A DNA stretch of 64,000 bases from Nilaparvata lugens (GCF_014356525.2 NC_052507.1:43805687-43869686), one strand, 5' to 3'. Shown: positions 9,680 to 21,022, counted from the first letter of the stretch. The notes: generated by a model from the letters alone, not told the origin. Numbers and translations are program-made.

Positions 9680-12574
9680 TTGGAACAAGGAATGTGATGA
9701 CAATGTTGAGAGCAGGAAAAATGAACGAAATTGCTGAAGAAATATTGAAATATAAGTTTGATTTGGTTGCATTGCAAGAGGTGAGATGGAAAGGCCAAGG
9801 AAGAATTGATAAAAGCAACTACTCTCTCATGTATAGTGGTCCAGAGCAACGAACTGGGATGTTCGGAACAGGGTTCATTGTGGCTAAGAAATTGAGAGGA
9901 GCCCTGATGGAGTTCGAAGCATTAAATGAGAGAATGTGTCGAGTACGCCTCAAGGAAAAATTCAGAAATGTTTCTGTCCTTTTAGTCCATGCTCCCACGA
10001 ACGAGAAAAATATTGCTGAAAAAGAAGTATTCTATGAACAATTGGAAGAAGTATGTGCTGAAATATCTAAATATGATCAATTGATCGTTATGGGAGATTT
10101 CAATGCCAAGATTGGAAAGAAGAGTTACTTACAACAAGTGGCAGGGAAGTATACTCTGCATGAAAAAAACAAATGAGAATGGGTTTCTTCTTGGTCAGTT
10201 TACCATCAGAAATGACATGCAAATTAGGAGCACTCAATTCCCACATAAGAGAATTCATCTTGGAACTTGGAAATCACCAGATGCAACAACAATCAATCAG
10301 ATTGATCACGTGATAGTTGACTCCCGTAATGCATCATCAATCATTGATGTAAGAAGCTGTAGGGGACCTAATTGTGACTCTGACCATTTCATTGTGAAGG
10401 TAGTAGTGAGACAGAGGCTGTCAATGGCGGGTAAACAAAAGGTTATGCCTATAAGATGGGATGTTGGAAGGCTAAAGAGTGAAAGAGTCCGTAGTGAATA
10501 CCTCAGATTAATACAGGAAAAAACTTTGAGCTCTTCAGAAACAGATGGTGTTGAAGAAGTATGGACAAAGCTAGCCAATGGCCTGAAGGGAGCAGCAAAT
10601 GAAGCAATTGGTCAGAAAAGATGGAAAAGGAATGAGGGATGGTACGATAATGAGTGCAGGGAAGCAATTAGAGAGAAGAATGAAGCCAGATCTCGAATGA
10701 TACAACGAGAAACAAGAAAAAATTATGAAGATTACAAGGAAAAACGAAGAATCGCCAATAGAATATGCAGGACAAAGAAAAGAGAAGCTTTGAACAAACA
10801 GTTAGAAGAAATTGAAAGCTTATATAAACAGAATGAGACGAAAAAGTTCTATAGAGCGATGGAAAGAATAAATAAAGAATATAGACCAAGAATTATTTCA
10901 TGCAAAGACAAAAGAGGGAGAGTTTTGAATGAAGAGGATAATATCATGGAGAGATGGGCAGAGCATTTCAGAGAACTGTTAACAGTAACAGATAACAATG
11001 AGGAGAATGTACATGAAGGAACAGGGGAGCCACTAAATATTGAAGCGGAGTTTGTTGCAGGGCCAACATTAGAGGAAACAGAAATGGCTGTAAAGCACCT
11101 GAAGAATGGAAAGGCAGGTGGCCAAGATAATATATCGGCAGAAATGATAAAGTATGGTGGTGATGACACAGTCAAGAGAATACATGAGCTGATAAGTATG
11201 ATATGGAGAGATGAAACTATGCCTCAAGATTGGAACATAGGTATTATATGTCCGATTTATAAAAAGGGCGATAAACTGGACTGTAATAACTATCGTGGAA
11301 TAACTCTTCTCAGTGTAGCTTATAAAGTCTTATCAAGTATTCTTAACAATAGAATTAAGGCCTACACAGAACAAGTGCTTGGAGAATATCAATGCGGATT
11401 CCGGCCAGAAAGGGCAACAGCAGATCAAATCTTTACAATCCGGCAAATCGCGGAAAAGTTTTATGTGCATGACCTGGATTTACATATTTTATTTATTGAC
11501 TTCAAGCAAGCCTTCGATAGCATAGTGAGAAGTGAGCTATGGAAAACATTGGAGCAATACGCCTTACCAAAAAAGCTCATTAGTCTAGCAAAAATGACAA
11601 TGAGTAGGACTGCAGCAATGGTCAAAATTGGTAATAGAAGGAGCAGCACTTTTGAATTTAACACAGGTGTCAAACAAGGCGATGGACTATCTGCAATCCT
11701 ATTCAATATTGCATTGCATAGAGCTATTGAAGGATTGGACAGGGGAAATATTTTCCACCGAATGTATCAGGTATGTGCATATGCGGACGATGTAGCAATA
11801 ATTGCAAGAAGGAAAGATGTCCTACAGGAAACGTATTTGTTGCTAGAAAGAGAGGCGAATAAGATTGGCTTGATAGTGAATGAAAGAAAAACGAGGTACA
11901 TGAAAATATCAAGTAGTCAAGCAAGAAGAGTTCCACAAAACCTCCGAATTGGAAATAAAATCTTTCAAGGTGTAAGGAACTTCAGCTACTTGGGGGTTGA
12001 ACTAAATAACGAGAACAAGATGGGTTACAGCATAAAGCAAAGAGTATTGGCTGGAAATAGAGCATACTTCAGTAACATGAAACTTTTGAAGAACAGGCTC
12101 ATATGTAGAAACACGAAACTTAAAATATATGAGAGCCTAATTAGACCTGTTGTAACGTACGGCTGTGAATCTTGGACGTTAACAAAAGAAGACAGAAACC
12201 ATTTAGGCGTTTTTGAAAGGAAAATCCTAAGAAAGATTTATGGTCCAGTTAAAAAAGGAGAGGAGTGGAGGAGAAGAACTAATTCAGAGCTCGAGGCATT
12301 GATAAAAGGCCGAAATATTGTAAAATTTATTAAGGCACAGCGGCTTAGATGGTTTGGACATATCTGTAGAATGAACGAAAACAGAATGCCTAAAGTAATA
12401 TTCAAGGAGAGGCTACATTCAAGAAGAAAGATAGGAAGGCCGAGAATAAGATGGGAAGATGAAGTGAGAGACGATCTCCAAAAAATGGGATATAGAGGAT
12501 GGAGACAATTAACAGAGGACCGAGAAGCGTGGAGAGCTGTAGTGGAGGCGGCCAAAGCTCATATTGGGCTGTAG
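9680..12574 (+). pseudogene. RTE-like endonuclease and reverse transcriptase (one or two frameshifts)
   Basis: This encodes the LINE polyprotein that nicks target DNA and copies element RNA at the nick. The endonuclease runs from about 9680 to 10420: an NVMTML start, the catalytic Glu in LQEVRW, GDFNAK, and SDHF at the end. The RT (about 11090-11960) has FIDFKQAFDS, VKQGDGLS and the YADD catalytic box. The C-terminal part holds YGCESWTL and RLRWFGH, a tail common in insect RTE-like proteins. The frame breaks at about 10161-10168, inside a run of seven A, where the endonuclease ORF (9694-10176) passes to the long ORF (10103-12574, 823 aa). A second shift appears just upstream of 9694, where the usual GTWN motif reads GTRN. 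Otherwise it is open to the end, which suggests a fairly young insertion. Confidence 0.85.
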
Positions 12575-12576
12575 TG

Positions 12577-12577
<1 letters not shown>

Positions 12578-12627
<50 letters not shown>
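12578..12627. repeat. (TA)n microsatellite, tail of the RTE-like LINE
   Basis: About 50 bp of pure TA immediately after the ORF stop at 12574. It probably began as the simple-repeat tail of the LINE and has expanded. Confidence 0.9.
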
Positions 12628-12632
<5 letters not shown>

Positions 12633-12659
12633 CTAATGTTTTCTTTAATAATTGAAATT

Positions 12660-14440
12660 TTCTATTAGGAACTATCGATAATGCCAGGCGCTCTTACAAA
12701 ATTCAACCAGCCCTCTCCCATTACCCCCGTTTACAACTTCTATATACTCATTCTCAGATATAGTTGAACCACCCAGCCACCTTCGTCTCCACTCACCCAA
12801 AACCAGACACCGAGCAATAAAATGGAACGTATCTTCTCTCTCGCCTGAGTTGCACAGTGAGCATGTTCCACCCCTTCCCTCTATCCACGGCCTGTCATTC
12901 AAGTACAGCATTTCCCCTCTCACTTTCATTATCCACCTGATATCTGGCAATGCAAATCCTTCCTTCAGGTAGCCTTCATCTTCCAAATTCACACTTCTAA
13001 GCCTTTTATAAATTCTGTGGTATCTGGCTGTGTTTGCTGCACTTTTGAACTCCTCCAAATCTTTCAACTTTCTCAGCTTCCAAAGATTATTGAGTTCATT
13101 TTTCCAGTTAGCCAAATTGTTTAGACTTAGGTCGACATCAGCATTCAGCCCTTGCGCCATATCTAGCCAGCTCTTATACCAGAATACTCTACTTTTTACA
13201 ACTTCCGCTGCTAGCAGCTTTGGTAGGCGCCAATCTTGCATTGCCATCACCTTATTTATGTAATTGAAATGTAATCGGAGCGTGTATTCGTGAAGTGGTG
13301 CCTCTCCCGTTTCAAAAAATAAAATATAACTGGGCGTATTGTAGGGCAAGTTAAACAGCCGCTTAACGAAGAAACGCCATAACTTTTCTACTTGCTCGTA
13401 TCTTCTGAATCCCCACACCTGAGCAGCGTATACCATGATTGCTCGTGATACACTTCTGTATAGAGCCCATTTAGCAGATAACGGAACCTTCTTATTGCTT
13501 ATTAACTGTTCCCAGCCAGCATTTAAACCCGCCTTAGCACTTCTTAGTTTTTCTTACAGATGTGGGGTCATAGTCAGCGACGGTGTTATTAATACTCCCA
13601 AGTATCTATATTCATTCACCCTCTCTATCCTATCTCCCTCCAAATCATTTAAAAAAAGAGAGAACAAAAGCGGGCTCATCTGGCAACCCTGTTTTAGGCC
13701 TACCCCTGCACCAAACTCTTCCGTCAGCCCATTCTCACTCCATACTCGTGCAGTGGTTCCGTTATTTCCGCAATACATATTTCCAATCATCTTTATAAAC
13801 TTTGATGATATCCCCATGCACGAGAGTTTGTAGAAAAGCGACCGTCTATCCACCGTGTCGAACGCGGCCGAAAAGTCGACATAGAAACAGAAGAGTTTAC
13901 CTCGTTTTCTACTAATTTTCAAGTTGGCTATCGATAGTAAATTGAAAATGTTGTCTACCGTGCAATATCCCTTCCTGAAGCCAGCCTGATATTCGTTCAG
14001 TATTTTATTCGTGTGTACCCACTTCTCTAGCCTCATCAGTAAAGTTCCTGCAAAGAGTTTTGCTACGGCGTCTATAAAAGCTATTCCTCTGAAATTCATT
14101 GCTTGATTTACATCTCCTTTTTTATGTAGGGGAAAAACTATTGATCTTTGAAAAGAATCAGGTACGTTTGCCGTTCTGTAGATATTATTGAACATTTTTG
14201 TTATTCTTATCTCTTCGCATAATACGTTTCTCGTTTAGTTTGACATAATTTTCTGTAAATCTTTTTCTCTTCGATATACATATTCTTCACAGTAGCGGTA
14301 TTACATTTCCTGAATAAATTCAAGAGGCCAAACATCTTATCTCGTTCTCTTTTACAGTCGTTATCGAACCAACGCTGTTTAAAGTTAACACGACCTTGAC
14401 CGTGAACGAATGATGAGCTCGCTGCCTTTTCTATGAAATT
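12660..14440 (-). pseudogene. LINE-2 reverse transcriptase and C-terminal region (3' part of a split, decayed LINE)
   Basis: The minus-strand frame 14195-12672 encodes RT blocks: FPLHKKGD, FYVDFSAAFDTVDR and LKQGCQMSPLLFSLFLNDL, then YRYLGVLI. The C-terminal part has CSLCNSGEREDTFHFIARC, a CxxC-H-C zinc-knuckle-like tail typical of I-group and related insect LINEs. The catalytic YADD box is absent because an in-frame deletion joins FLNDLEGD directly to the following block. One in-frame TAA at 13554-13556 splits the frame. A second deletion removes the N-terminal RT segment between the linker (14440-14207, with RWFDNDC and KRERD) and FNNIYRTANVPDSFQ. The upstream part of the same element continues at 19887-20076 and 21023-21355 beyond two later insertions. 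It cannot be active. Confidence 0.8.
14437..14440. repeat. Target-site duplication of LINE-3, left copy (AATT)
   Basis: AATT here and at 19883-19886. Removing LINE-3 together with one copy makes the LINE-2 linker frame continuous (...REVGN then FIEKAA...), which supports the assignment despite the short length. Confidence 0.65.
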
Positions 14441-14594
14441 AATCAAATCAAATCAAATCAAAATCTTTATTGTTGAAAACATTTAACAATGTTATAACAA
14501 CGTCAGAACAGTAGCTAAAAAATTACAGAAGAATAAGGTTAAAATTATACAAATGATACAAGAAACATGTAACAGTAGCAAACTTAAAGACACT

Positions 14595-17510
14595 CTAACT
14601 CTCTCTACTCATTGTAAAATCAGAATTCAAATAATCTTCAATAGAGTAAAAACACTTTTCAATCAGTATTTTCTTTATAAAAGACTTAAAATGATTTTTA
14701 TCCATAATTCTAACCTCAAATGGTAATTTATTAAACAGCTTAATAGTCATGTAACGCCAATTTTTCTGAGCAGTAGTCCAATAGTGAGAGTCAATCCTTA
14801 TATTTAGCCTACTTCTTGTATTGTAATCGTGAGTCTCGGCATTCAGAGTATATTTGTGCACATGCTTCCTCATATATAACAAGCATGTAAATATATATAG
14901 AGAGGGAAGAGTCAACATTTTTAAGTTCAAGAAAAGGGGCTTACAAGTTGCCAGTGGTGGCGCATGACAAATTATTCTTATTGCTTTCTTCTGAAGCTTG
15001 AAGAGTGTCGGTGACATAGAGCTATTTCCCCACAATTGAATACCGTATGCCAAATGACTATAAATATGAGCATAATATACATTTATCATCACCTCATTTC
15101 TTACAATATTTCTTAACCTACGTAACATGAAAATTCCCTTTGCAAGCTTACTACATACATCAAGAACATGATCTTTCCAATTAAGATTGGTGTCAAGTGT
15201 TAATCCTAGAAATTTGAAGGAACTGAGTTTTTCTGATTTTCTACTGAAAGTGAATTGCAGGTCCTTTGTTTTAAGCTTGTTAAGACATAGAGCGTTAGAA
15301 GCACACCAATCTTCAATTGCTGTTGTGCAATTCTCAGTTGTAGTGTTGATTGAAGCTTCATTAAGACCACTAACTCTTAGTCCTAAATCATCTGCAAAAA
15401 GGTATGGGTGACTATCATTACAACATTCATTGATAAAATTAGGCAAGTCATTTATATAGATTATAAATAGAAGTGGTCCCTGTATAGATCCCTGTGGGAC
15501 CCCGAAATTTACCATCTCACCACTTGAGAATTCCCCATTTCCAATTACATATTGTAGCCTGTTGCTGAGATAGGAGTCAATGAGATTTACTGCTGCCCTG
15601 TCAAGACCATAGTAAGATAGCTTATCACATAATTTTCCATGCTCTACTGTGTCAAATGCACGTGACAGATCAAAGGATCTTAGATCAACTTTTCTCTTTT
15701 GTTCCAAACTACTTATAATATCATGTACTAGATCCAACACATTGTCGCATGTACTCAAGTTTTTTCTGAATCCGTACTGATTTTTTTATAGTAATTTGCT
15801 ATTTTCGAAGTATTCAGCTAGTTGCTTGTGGAGGAGCTTTTCAAATATCTTGGAAAATATCTGCACTATGCAAATGGGTCTGTAATTTTCTATTTTAGAC
15901 TTGTCACCTTTCTTATGAGTAGGCATCATTTTAACTTTTTTTAGGCCGTCAGGGAATATGCCAAAGTCTATACATTTATTGAATAAGTGTGTCAATACTT
16001 CAGAGACCTTATTAGCAGCTAATTTCACAATAAAAGAGTTTAAGCCATATACATCTAAGCAGTTACTGTTACCTATTCCATTAATAGCAGCAAATACCTC
16101 TTCAACTTTAACATGACTGAAGCTGAACTTCGTAACTGGTTGTGGTATTTTCTTGACATAATAGCTGGAATCAAAATTGCTCTTGGGAATGGTTCATATC
16201 TGCTTGTCCACTCTATCTATAAAAAATCTATTTTTGTCATTGATTGGCATATCACATTCAATTTTGGAAGATTTACTATTCCTACAAACATGTCTGTTAA
16301 CTATTTCCCAAGCCGCTTTAGTTTTGTTTTTACTATCTGAAATAAATTTACTGTTAAATTCAAGTTTGGCTTTTTTATTGCTAATTTATATTGCTTTTTA
16401 CTATTATTATACTCCTCTTTTATTGTGTCACTAAGGCAGTCTTTATACAAATAGAATAATTGTTCACACTTTATTTTTAACATTTGCAGTTCAGGTGTAT
16501 ACCATTTATTATAATCTCTACTCTGATATATCTTCCTTTTAACTAGCGGATAAGCCATATTAACCGCCCCCATAAACAAGCTTTGAAATTTTTGTATTTT
16601 ATGACTAATATCATCAAGCTCATAGACTGAAATCCAGTTTAAGGATTCTAGATATGCCAGGAATAGGTTTGTCCTATCTGCACTAATTTGTCTTAGTAGT
16701 ATTGTTTTTTCTTTTTATCGATACAAGACTTTTTTTCAATTTTAACTTTTAGACTCAAGGCATAATGATCTGAAAAAATTGTATGTAATACTTTACTCTC
16801 CCATCGGCTGAAATGTAATCAGTGGCAATGTTGTCTATACACGATCCTTGTGAATTAATATTATTAATGTTTGGTCTGGTTATTTCCTTAGTTGTAATAG
16901 ACATATTAAAACTAGCCAACAAGGTACATAGTTCATCTCTGTTCTCTGATTCAACATTGAAATCGACATTAAAATCAGCTCCCAAAATAACATTACAATT
17001 AAAATTAAACAAATAACTCAAAATTTCATTAAGCACCTCTAGGAATTTTCTAAAATTGCTCGTTGAAACACTATATGGCCTATAAACAGATACAACAATA
17101 ATATTCAATTCCGGTATTCTAATAGCGCATGCTTCACATATCATTTCCACTGACAGATCCCTTATTTTCTCTATTTCCCTGAATTCAAGCTCATTTCTCA
17201 AAAAGATAGCAGCCCCTCCATGAATTCTATTGTTTCTAACAAAATATGAACCTAACTTGAATCTATCAACACTTACATAGATTATATCATCCTTTTTCAG
17301 CCAATGCTCACTCAACAATACAATTTCAGTATTATTCTCATGCAATATAGTTTCCAGGTAATCAATTTTATTACCTAGTCCCTGAACATTCCAGGAGAGT
17401 AGATTCACATCAGAATCCTGATATCTCACGCTATCTAGAGGTTTAATACTACTTGCATGATAAATTGAAACATTAGAGTGATTCCTTACATTAGTTGAAA
17501 AATTAGCCAA
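14595..17510 (-). pseudogene. LINE-3 ORF2: endonuclease and reverse transcriptase, several frameshifts
   Basis: The endonuclease (17510-16755) has LLSWNVQGLGNK, LLSEHW, SVYRPY, ILGADFNVDF and CIDNIATD. A frameshift near 16795 moves the expected SDHYAL end of the domain to another frame. The linker survives at 16579-16301. The RT begins around 16028 (PTHKKGDK, NYRPICIV), changes frame near 15785, and continues in one long ORF (15758-14595) with FDLSRAFDTVEH, NFGVPQGSIQGP and FADDLGL, then a C-terminal RRLRN and YNTRSRL region. The catalytic FADD is intact. At least three frame breaks mean the copy is inactive. It shares domain order and many blocks with LINE-4 ORF2. Confidence 0.85.
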
Positions 17511-17597
17511 ATTATCATTTTTGTCAATGTTTACAAGTTTAAATCAAGAGATACATCTTTATCAGTTTCATAATTCAAATAGGCTTCCTCTTCATTA

Positions 17598-19277
17598 TCA
17601 TAATCTGACATCAGCATTACTACTCAAACATTGACTTTTTTCCCTATGATTACACGGCTGTACCTGATCGCTGATTGCCTGCTGCTTGATTTGATTGTAA
17701 ATTAATTTGCTTAGTTCGACCTTTCCCTTTCTATTCATATGAAGTCCATGTCGCGTGTGCTTATTTCTTTCAAACATCCATATATTGATGATGTTTACAT
17801 TGAACATGTAAGGTAGACTACAAATCACACGATTCAATTTAGAAATCATTTTGTTCTCATTTGAGTCAGCTTGCAAGTCATATCTGTAAGGCACCGTGGT
17901 TACTATGATATTCTTATCACAATTTGCTCTTACAGTTCTCACAAGATGATCTGCATATTCTTCAATATCTCTATCACTAAAATATTTATCTACACTATTT
18001 GTTCATCCTATTAGGATATTCCATTCATTTTTCGACTGATGACTATGATCTGCACTAAGAAAAGTATTTGAAAGTTTTTGAAACGGGGCCCCAGAAGAAA
18101 TGTAGGCCGTGCACTTATAGGAAGGTAGCAAGCGTTGTAGAAGCTCTCTGATTCCCCTGCCGTGACTATCAGCCCATATGTTGATATTTCCATCGCAGTC
18201 CTCTGTCAGTGGACATCCTTTTATAGCTTTAGAAGGGGGGCTTCGGAGAAAAGTTAATTCCCTTTTCAACTCTTCAATTGTCTCCTGAAGTGAAATGTTG
18301 AGTCGATCTGCCTCTTTTATTTCTCTTATACATCCCTCCAAACAGCTCTGCAAATCAGTAATTTCTTTTTGAATCTTACTATTGTAATCTTTGTAATATT
18401 CCAAGCTTCTATTGTGCAGTTCAATCAATTGCTTCGTAGCAGTAGATTCTACTTTATCAATCGAGTGATTGACGCCATCATGAGATAGTAATATTTCAGT
18501 TGTGGCAGATTCATGAACTTGTGCCTTGGTTATCATCTCTTCAGTGTAGTGGACCTCCGCTTCTACTTGAAACATTTGTGCATTATTAGGTTCACATGCC
18601 GAAGTTGACGATTCGTCCATAGAAAGCATAGAGTATCTATTATTAACTTCAATATCACAAGTCATCCTATTATTGTTTGGATTTGCCGTATTTCTAGGTA
18701 TAATAAAGTCATTTCCGGGATCATTCTCTCTAAAATTAATATTTCCTCTCTCCTGTAAATTATCGTTTTCAGTTTGGATTATATCAATTTTCACAGTTTT
18801 ATTCAGTAGATCTTCTTTTAGTCGTTTTTTATCCATCTCTAGAATCTCAATACGCGATTTCAACAGTCTAATCTCTTCCTCAGTCTTATCCTCATACAAC
18901 AGAGAGTCCTCAAAATTTACCTTCCTTTTATTTCTTTCCTCGTCCAGAAGCCTAGACAGTGCTTTATTTTCATCTGAGATATCCGTCAGTGTTATTCTCA
19001 GATCATTATTGTCTGAAATAGACTTATCCAGTTTGTTTAATACTTCAACAATATTTGGAATCAAGTCAGCGATTGAATCGTTTGTGCATAAATCGGCAAT
19101 ACTTGCAAGTGTTCTTCTTATATTTATCGCAAATTCAATTACTACCTCATTACAAAGTTCGTCCTTCAAATTACTAAGTTCTAAGTTTCCTCCATTTATC
19201 AATCTTTCACGTCTGCTGCGCGTCACCATAGGCTTGTTCATTTTAGATTGTTTTGAAATCGGGCGCTGAGGCCGCAC
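17598..19277 (-). pseudogene. LINE-3 ORF1: coiled coil plus SGNH hydrolase-like domain, one in-frame TGA
   Basis: The predicted product is about 558 residues. The N-terminus is basic (MVTRSRRERL). Residues about 85-165 and 290-345 are rich in heptad-like Leu/Ile/Lys/Glu patterns and should form coiled coils for self-association. The C-terminal third is SGNH-like: INIWADSHGRG (block I, with the Ser), then NEWNILIG before GTN-like codons (block III), then TRHGLHMNRKGK (block V, with the His). SGNH domains in LINE ORF1 are thought to act as esterases or lipid-binding modules; the role is unresolved. One TGA at 18003-18005 falls exactly in the block III glycine pair and is the only break: the same frame is open on both sides. 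The start could be the Met at 19277 or a later one. Confidence 0.8.
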
Positions 19278-19882
19278 TGCAGACCGTTGCTAGGATACGT
19301 CAGTAAACAAGGATCACCTAAAAACAGCTGATCGTCACACGCGTCAATAAAGCGCGGGAAGAGATATGAACTTTCGTATTGTATTTTATCGCAATTATTA
19401 TCGTTGTGGCTATTAGAATTATTGAAGAAGGAGGGGGATCGACGGGAAGAGTGATAGCCGAGAGAGCAGTCAAGGCAGGACGATCGGAAGCTCCTGATAG
19501 TGAGAAGGAAGGGGATGGGTAAGGCAAGTCAGTGAAGGGAGATTGCTATAGCTGAGCTAAGAATTGAATTACTCACAGCTTATAAGTTGCCGAAAATCCA
19601 AGTGAACCTTATCTTCAATTTCGATAAGAGTTTGAGATGAAGACAATACTGAAACGTCTACACTGCTCACAATCCAACCCTTTATCGTTAAAAAACACAC
19701 AATTACACACAACCAAACGGAAAATTCGCGATTCTAATCAACTCAAAACAACAAGAAGCTTTAGTACTACAGAATGCACCATTAAATTTCTTTAAATTAT
19801 GAGAAAAACCACTCGAAAATCGAAATATTTACAGAGCGTTACGAAACTCGACCAGTCACGGCAGACTGCTCTGCCACTATCC
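19278..19882 (-). promoter_or_regulatory. LINE-3 5' UTR
   Basis: About 600 bp between the insertion boundary and ORF1. LINE promoters are internal to this region; no specific element is assignable. The first bases on the minus strand (GGATAGTGGCAGAGCAG) mark the transcription start side. Confidence 0.5.
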
Positions 19883-19886
19883 AATT

Positions 19887-20076
19887 ACCAACTTCTCTTA
19901 TCGCAATCTGATTGTTTTTATCAATATCATTGCCAGATTCTCGCATCTTTCCGTTAATCTATCCTTATAAAATATCTCGTCATTTCTTCCCCATATAAGT
20001 TTTTTCGGCAAAATATCGCAGTTGTCCCTCTCATAGTCTATCGCTACATTTCTAAGCTGCAAACTAAGTGGCATAT
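19887..20076 (-). pseudogene. LINE-2 linker between endonuclease and RT (middle fragment)
   Basis: The minus strand encodes LQLRNVAIDYERD and KKLIWGRNDEIFYKDRL, a linker style found after LINE endonucleases. It joins the endonuclease fragment at 21023 on one side (continuing after SDH) and, across LINE-3, the FIEKAA segment at 14436 on the other. A frameshift lies near 19935. Confidence 0.65.
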
Positions 20077-20225
20077 GGGTGCGTACACAAAGAAAGCTGG
20101 TTGCCGGCGCCGGAAAACCAGCAGCTTGCTCCTCGAGCTTATAAGCGCGGTAAAAGCTTGAAGCCGTACATAAAGAAAGCTGGTAACAAGCGCGACAAGT
20201 CAGTTCACTTTGAGCAGTGTCAAAG

Positions 20226-20522
20226 ATGTCTTCGTCTAGTGATGATGTGTTTTTGGCGGAGAGTGTTCATTTAAAATTATTGCAAAGGAGGAAATTCGGT
20301 GTTCATGTTATTAATAGACATAGGAAGAAACTTGGTGAATACCATCACTTGTTTCCGCAACTAAAAGGTGACCCACAACGGTTTTACACATACATGAGAA
20401 TGGAGCTAGCGACTTTCGATTACATATTAAAAAACATTGAAGGACGTTTGATTGAAAAGTGGTCAAACTGGCATAAACAACCAATAGAACCAGAAGAGCG
20501 TCTTGTCATATTTTTGAGGTAA
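20226..20522 (+). pseudogene. N-terminal fragment of a Harbinger-type DDE nuclease
   Basis: About 100 codons read SSSDDVFLAESV, RRKFGVHVINRHRKKLGEY, HHLFPQLKGD, a YMRMELATFDYILKNI helix and EERLVIFLR. This is the typical N-terminal segment of PIF/Harbinger transposases, which ends in an ERLxxxLR motif before the DDE catalytic core. The ORF stops directly after that motif, and neither the DDE core nor the Myb-like partner gene is present in the 943 bp element. It cannot encode an active transposase. The start could be the ATG at 20217 or 20226; an ATG-SSSDD start is more family-like. Confidence 0.75.
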
Positions 20523-20529
20523 GAGTTAT

Positions 20530-21019
20530 CCATATTTATAAGGTGGATAACTTGTTCACTTTTGATTTCTGAAGTCTTCTAGGGATGTCAATCCCGGGAT
20601 CCCGAATCCCTGGATCCCGGTCCATTTTCTATACCTAACGATCCCGGGATTTTCAAGCGTCGATCCCGGGATTTTCGGGTTTAGAAAACCTGAAATTGTG
20701 AATCTTTAAAACTACTGCACAGTACACACTACGCTAACCAACTGCAGTACAGAGACTGTACTGGAGACTACTGTACGCACAGTACAGAGACCACTCGCAG
20801 ACTCAGCCAGTTGCTGGAAACCGGCTACAAGAATGTTCTCTTCATACTTGTTTGCCGGTTGACGCCGGCAGCTCGCGCTTGTTGCGCTTGTTGAGCCGGC
20901 ACCGGCGTTTACTGTGTACGGGCACACTTGAAACCATGTTAAGTTCTTCTCAAGCCGGGACGCGCTTACAGCGGCTGGTTTTCCGGCGCCGGCAACCAGC
21001 TTTCTTTGTGTACGCACCC
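20530..21019. other. Non-coding half of the Harbinger remnant
   Basis: Contains a small palindromic cluster of ATCCCGGGAT at about 20590-20670 (several CCCGGG units) and repeated CAGTACAGAGAC-type units at 20710-20800, then the right inverted repeat. No coding content is assignable. Confidence 0.6.
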
Positions 21020-21022
21020 TAT

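Larger units (their letters stand above)
9330..12628 (+). mobile_element. RTE-like LINE, almost full length
   Basis: The element has a 5' region of about 330 bp (GC-richer, with TCCTCCAGGTTGGGGGTTGG), one long endonuclease plus reverse transcriptase frame, almost no 3' UTR and a (TA)n tail at 12578-12627. A single protein with an AP-like endonuclease and RT, and a simple-repeat tail instead of poly(A), fits RTE-type LINEs. The 5' boundary is approximate and no target-site duplication was resolved, because the TA tail blurs the right edge. Confidence 0.75.
14441..19882 (-). mobile_element. LINE-3: CR1/Jockey-superfamily LINE with SGNH-type ORF1, 5442 bp
   Basis: A full-length insertion into LINE-2 on the same strand. 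Minus-strand order: 5' UTR (about 600 bp to 19277), ORF1 (19277-17598), ORF2 with endonuclease and RT (about 17510-14595), and a 3' end with AATAAAGATT followed by a (GATTT)n tail. The ORF1 esterase-like domain is known from CR1-type and related LINE clades. ORF2 is close in style to that of LINE-4 (FADD instead of YADD, and similar C-termini). The clade name is my inference; an RT phylogeny would settle it. Confidence 0.8.
20077..21019 (+). mobile_element. PIF/Harbinger DNA transposon remnant, 943 bp
   Basis: Terminal inverted repeats of about 45 bp are perfect: the left starts GGGTGCGTACACAAAGAAAG and the right is its reverse complement ending at 21019. A 3 bp direct repeat TAT flanks it (20074-20076 and 21020-21022), consistent with the 3 bp duplication of PIF/Harbinger. 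It carries only the first part of a Harbinger nuclease, so it is a deletion derivative. The insertion lies within the LINE-2 endonuclease at the SDH codons; excising it with one TAT restores that frame. Confidence 0.8.

Noticed and set aside
10306..12555. Minus-strand ORFs across the RTE-like LINE
   Set aside because: They are antisense shadows of the RT frame.
18673..19269. Plus-strand ORF of 198 codons rich in Ser, Leu and Phe
   Set aside because: It is the antisense of the LINE-3 ORF1 coiled-coil region.
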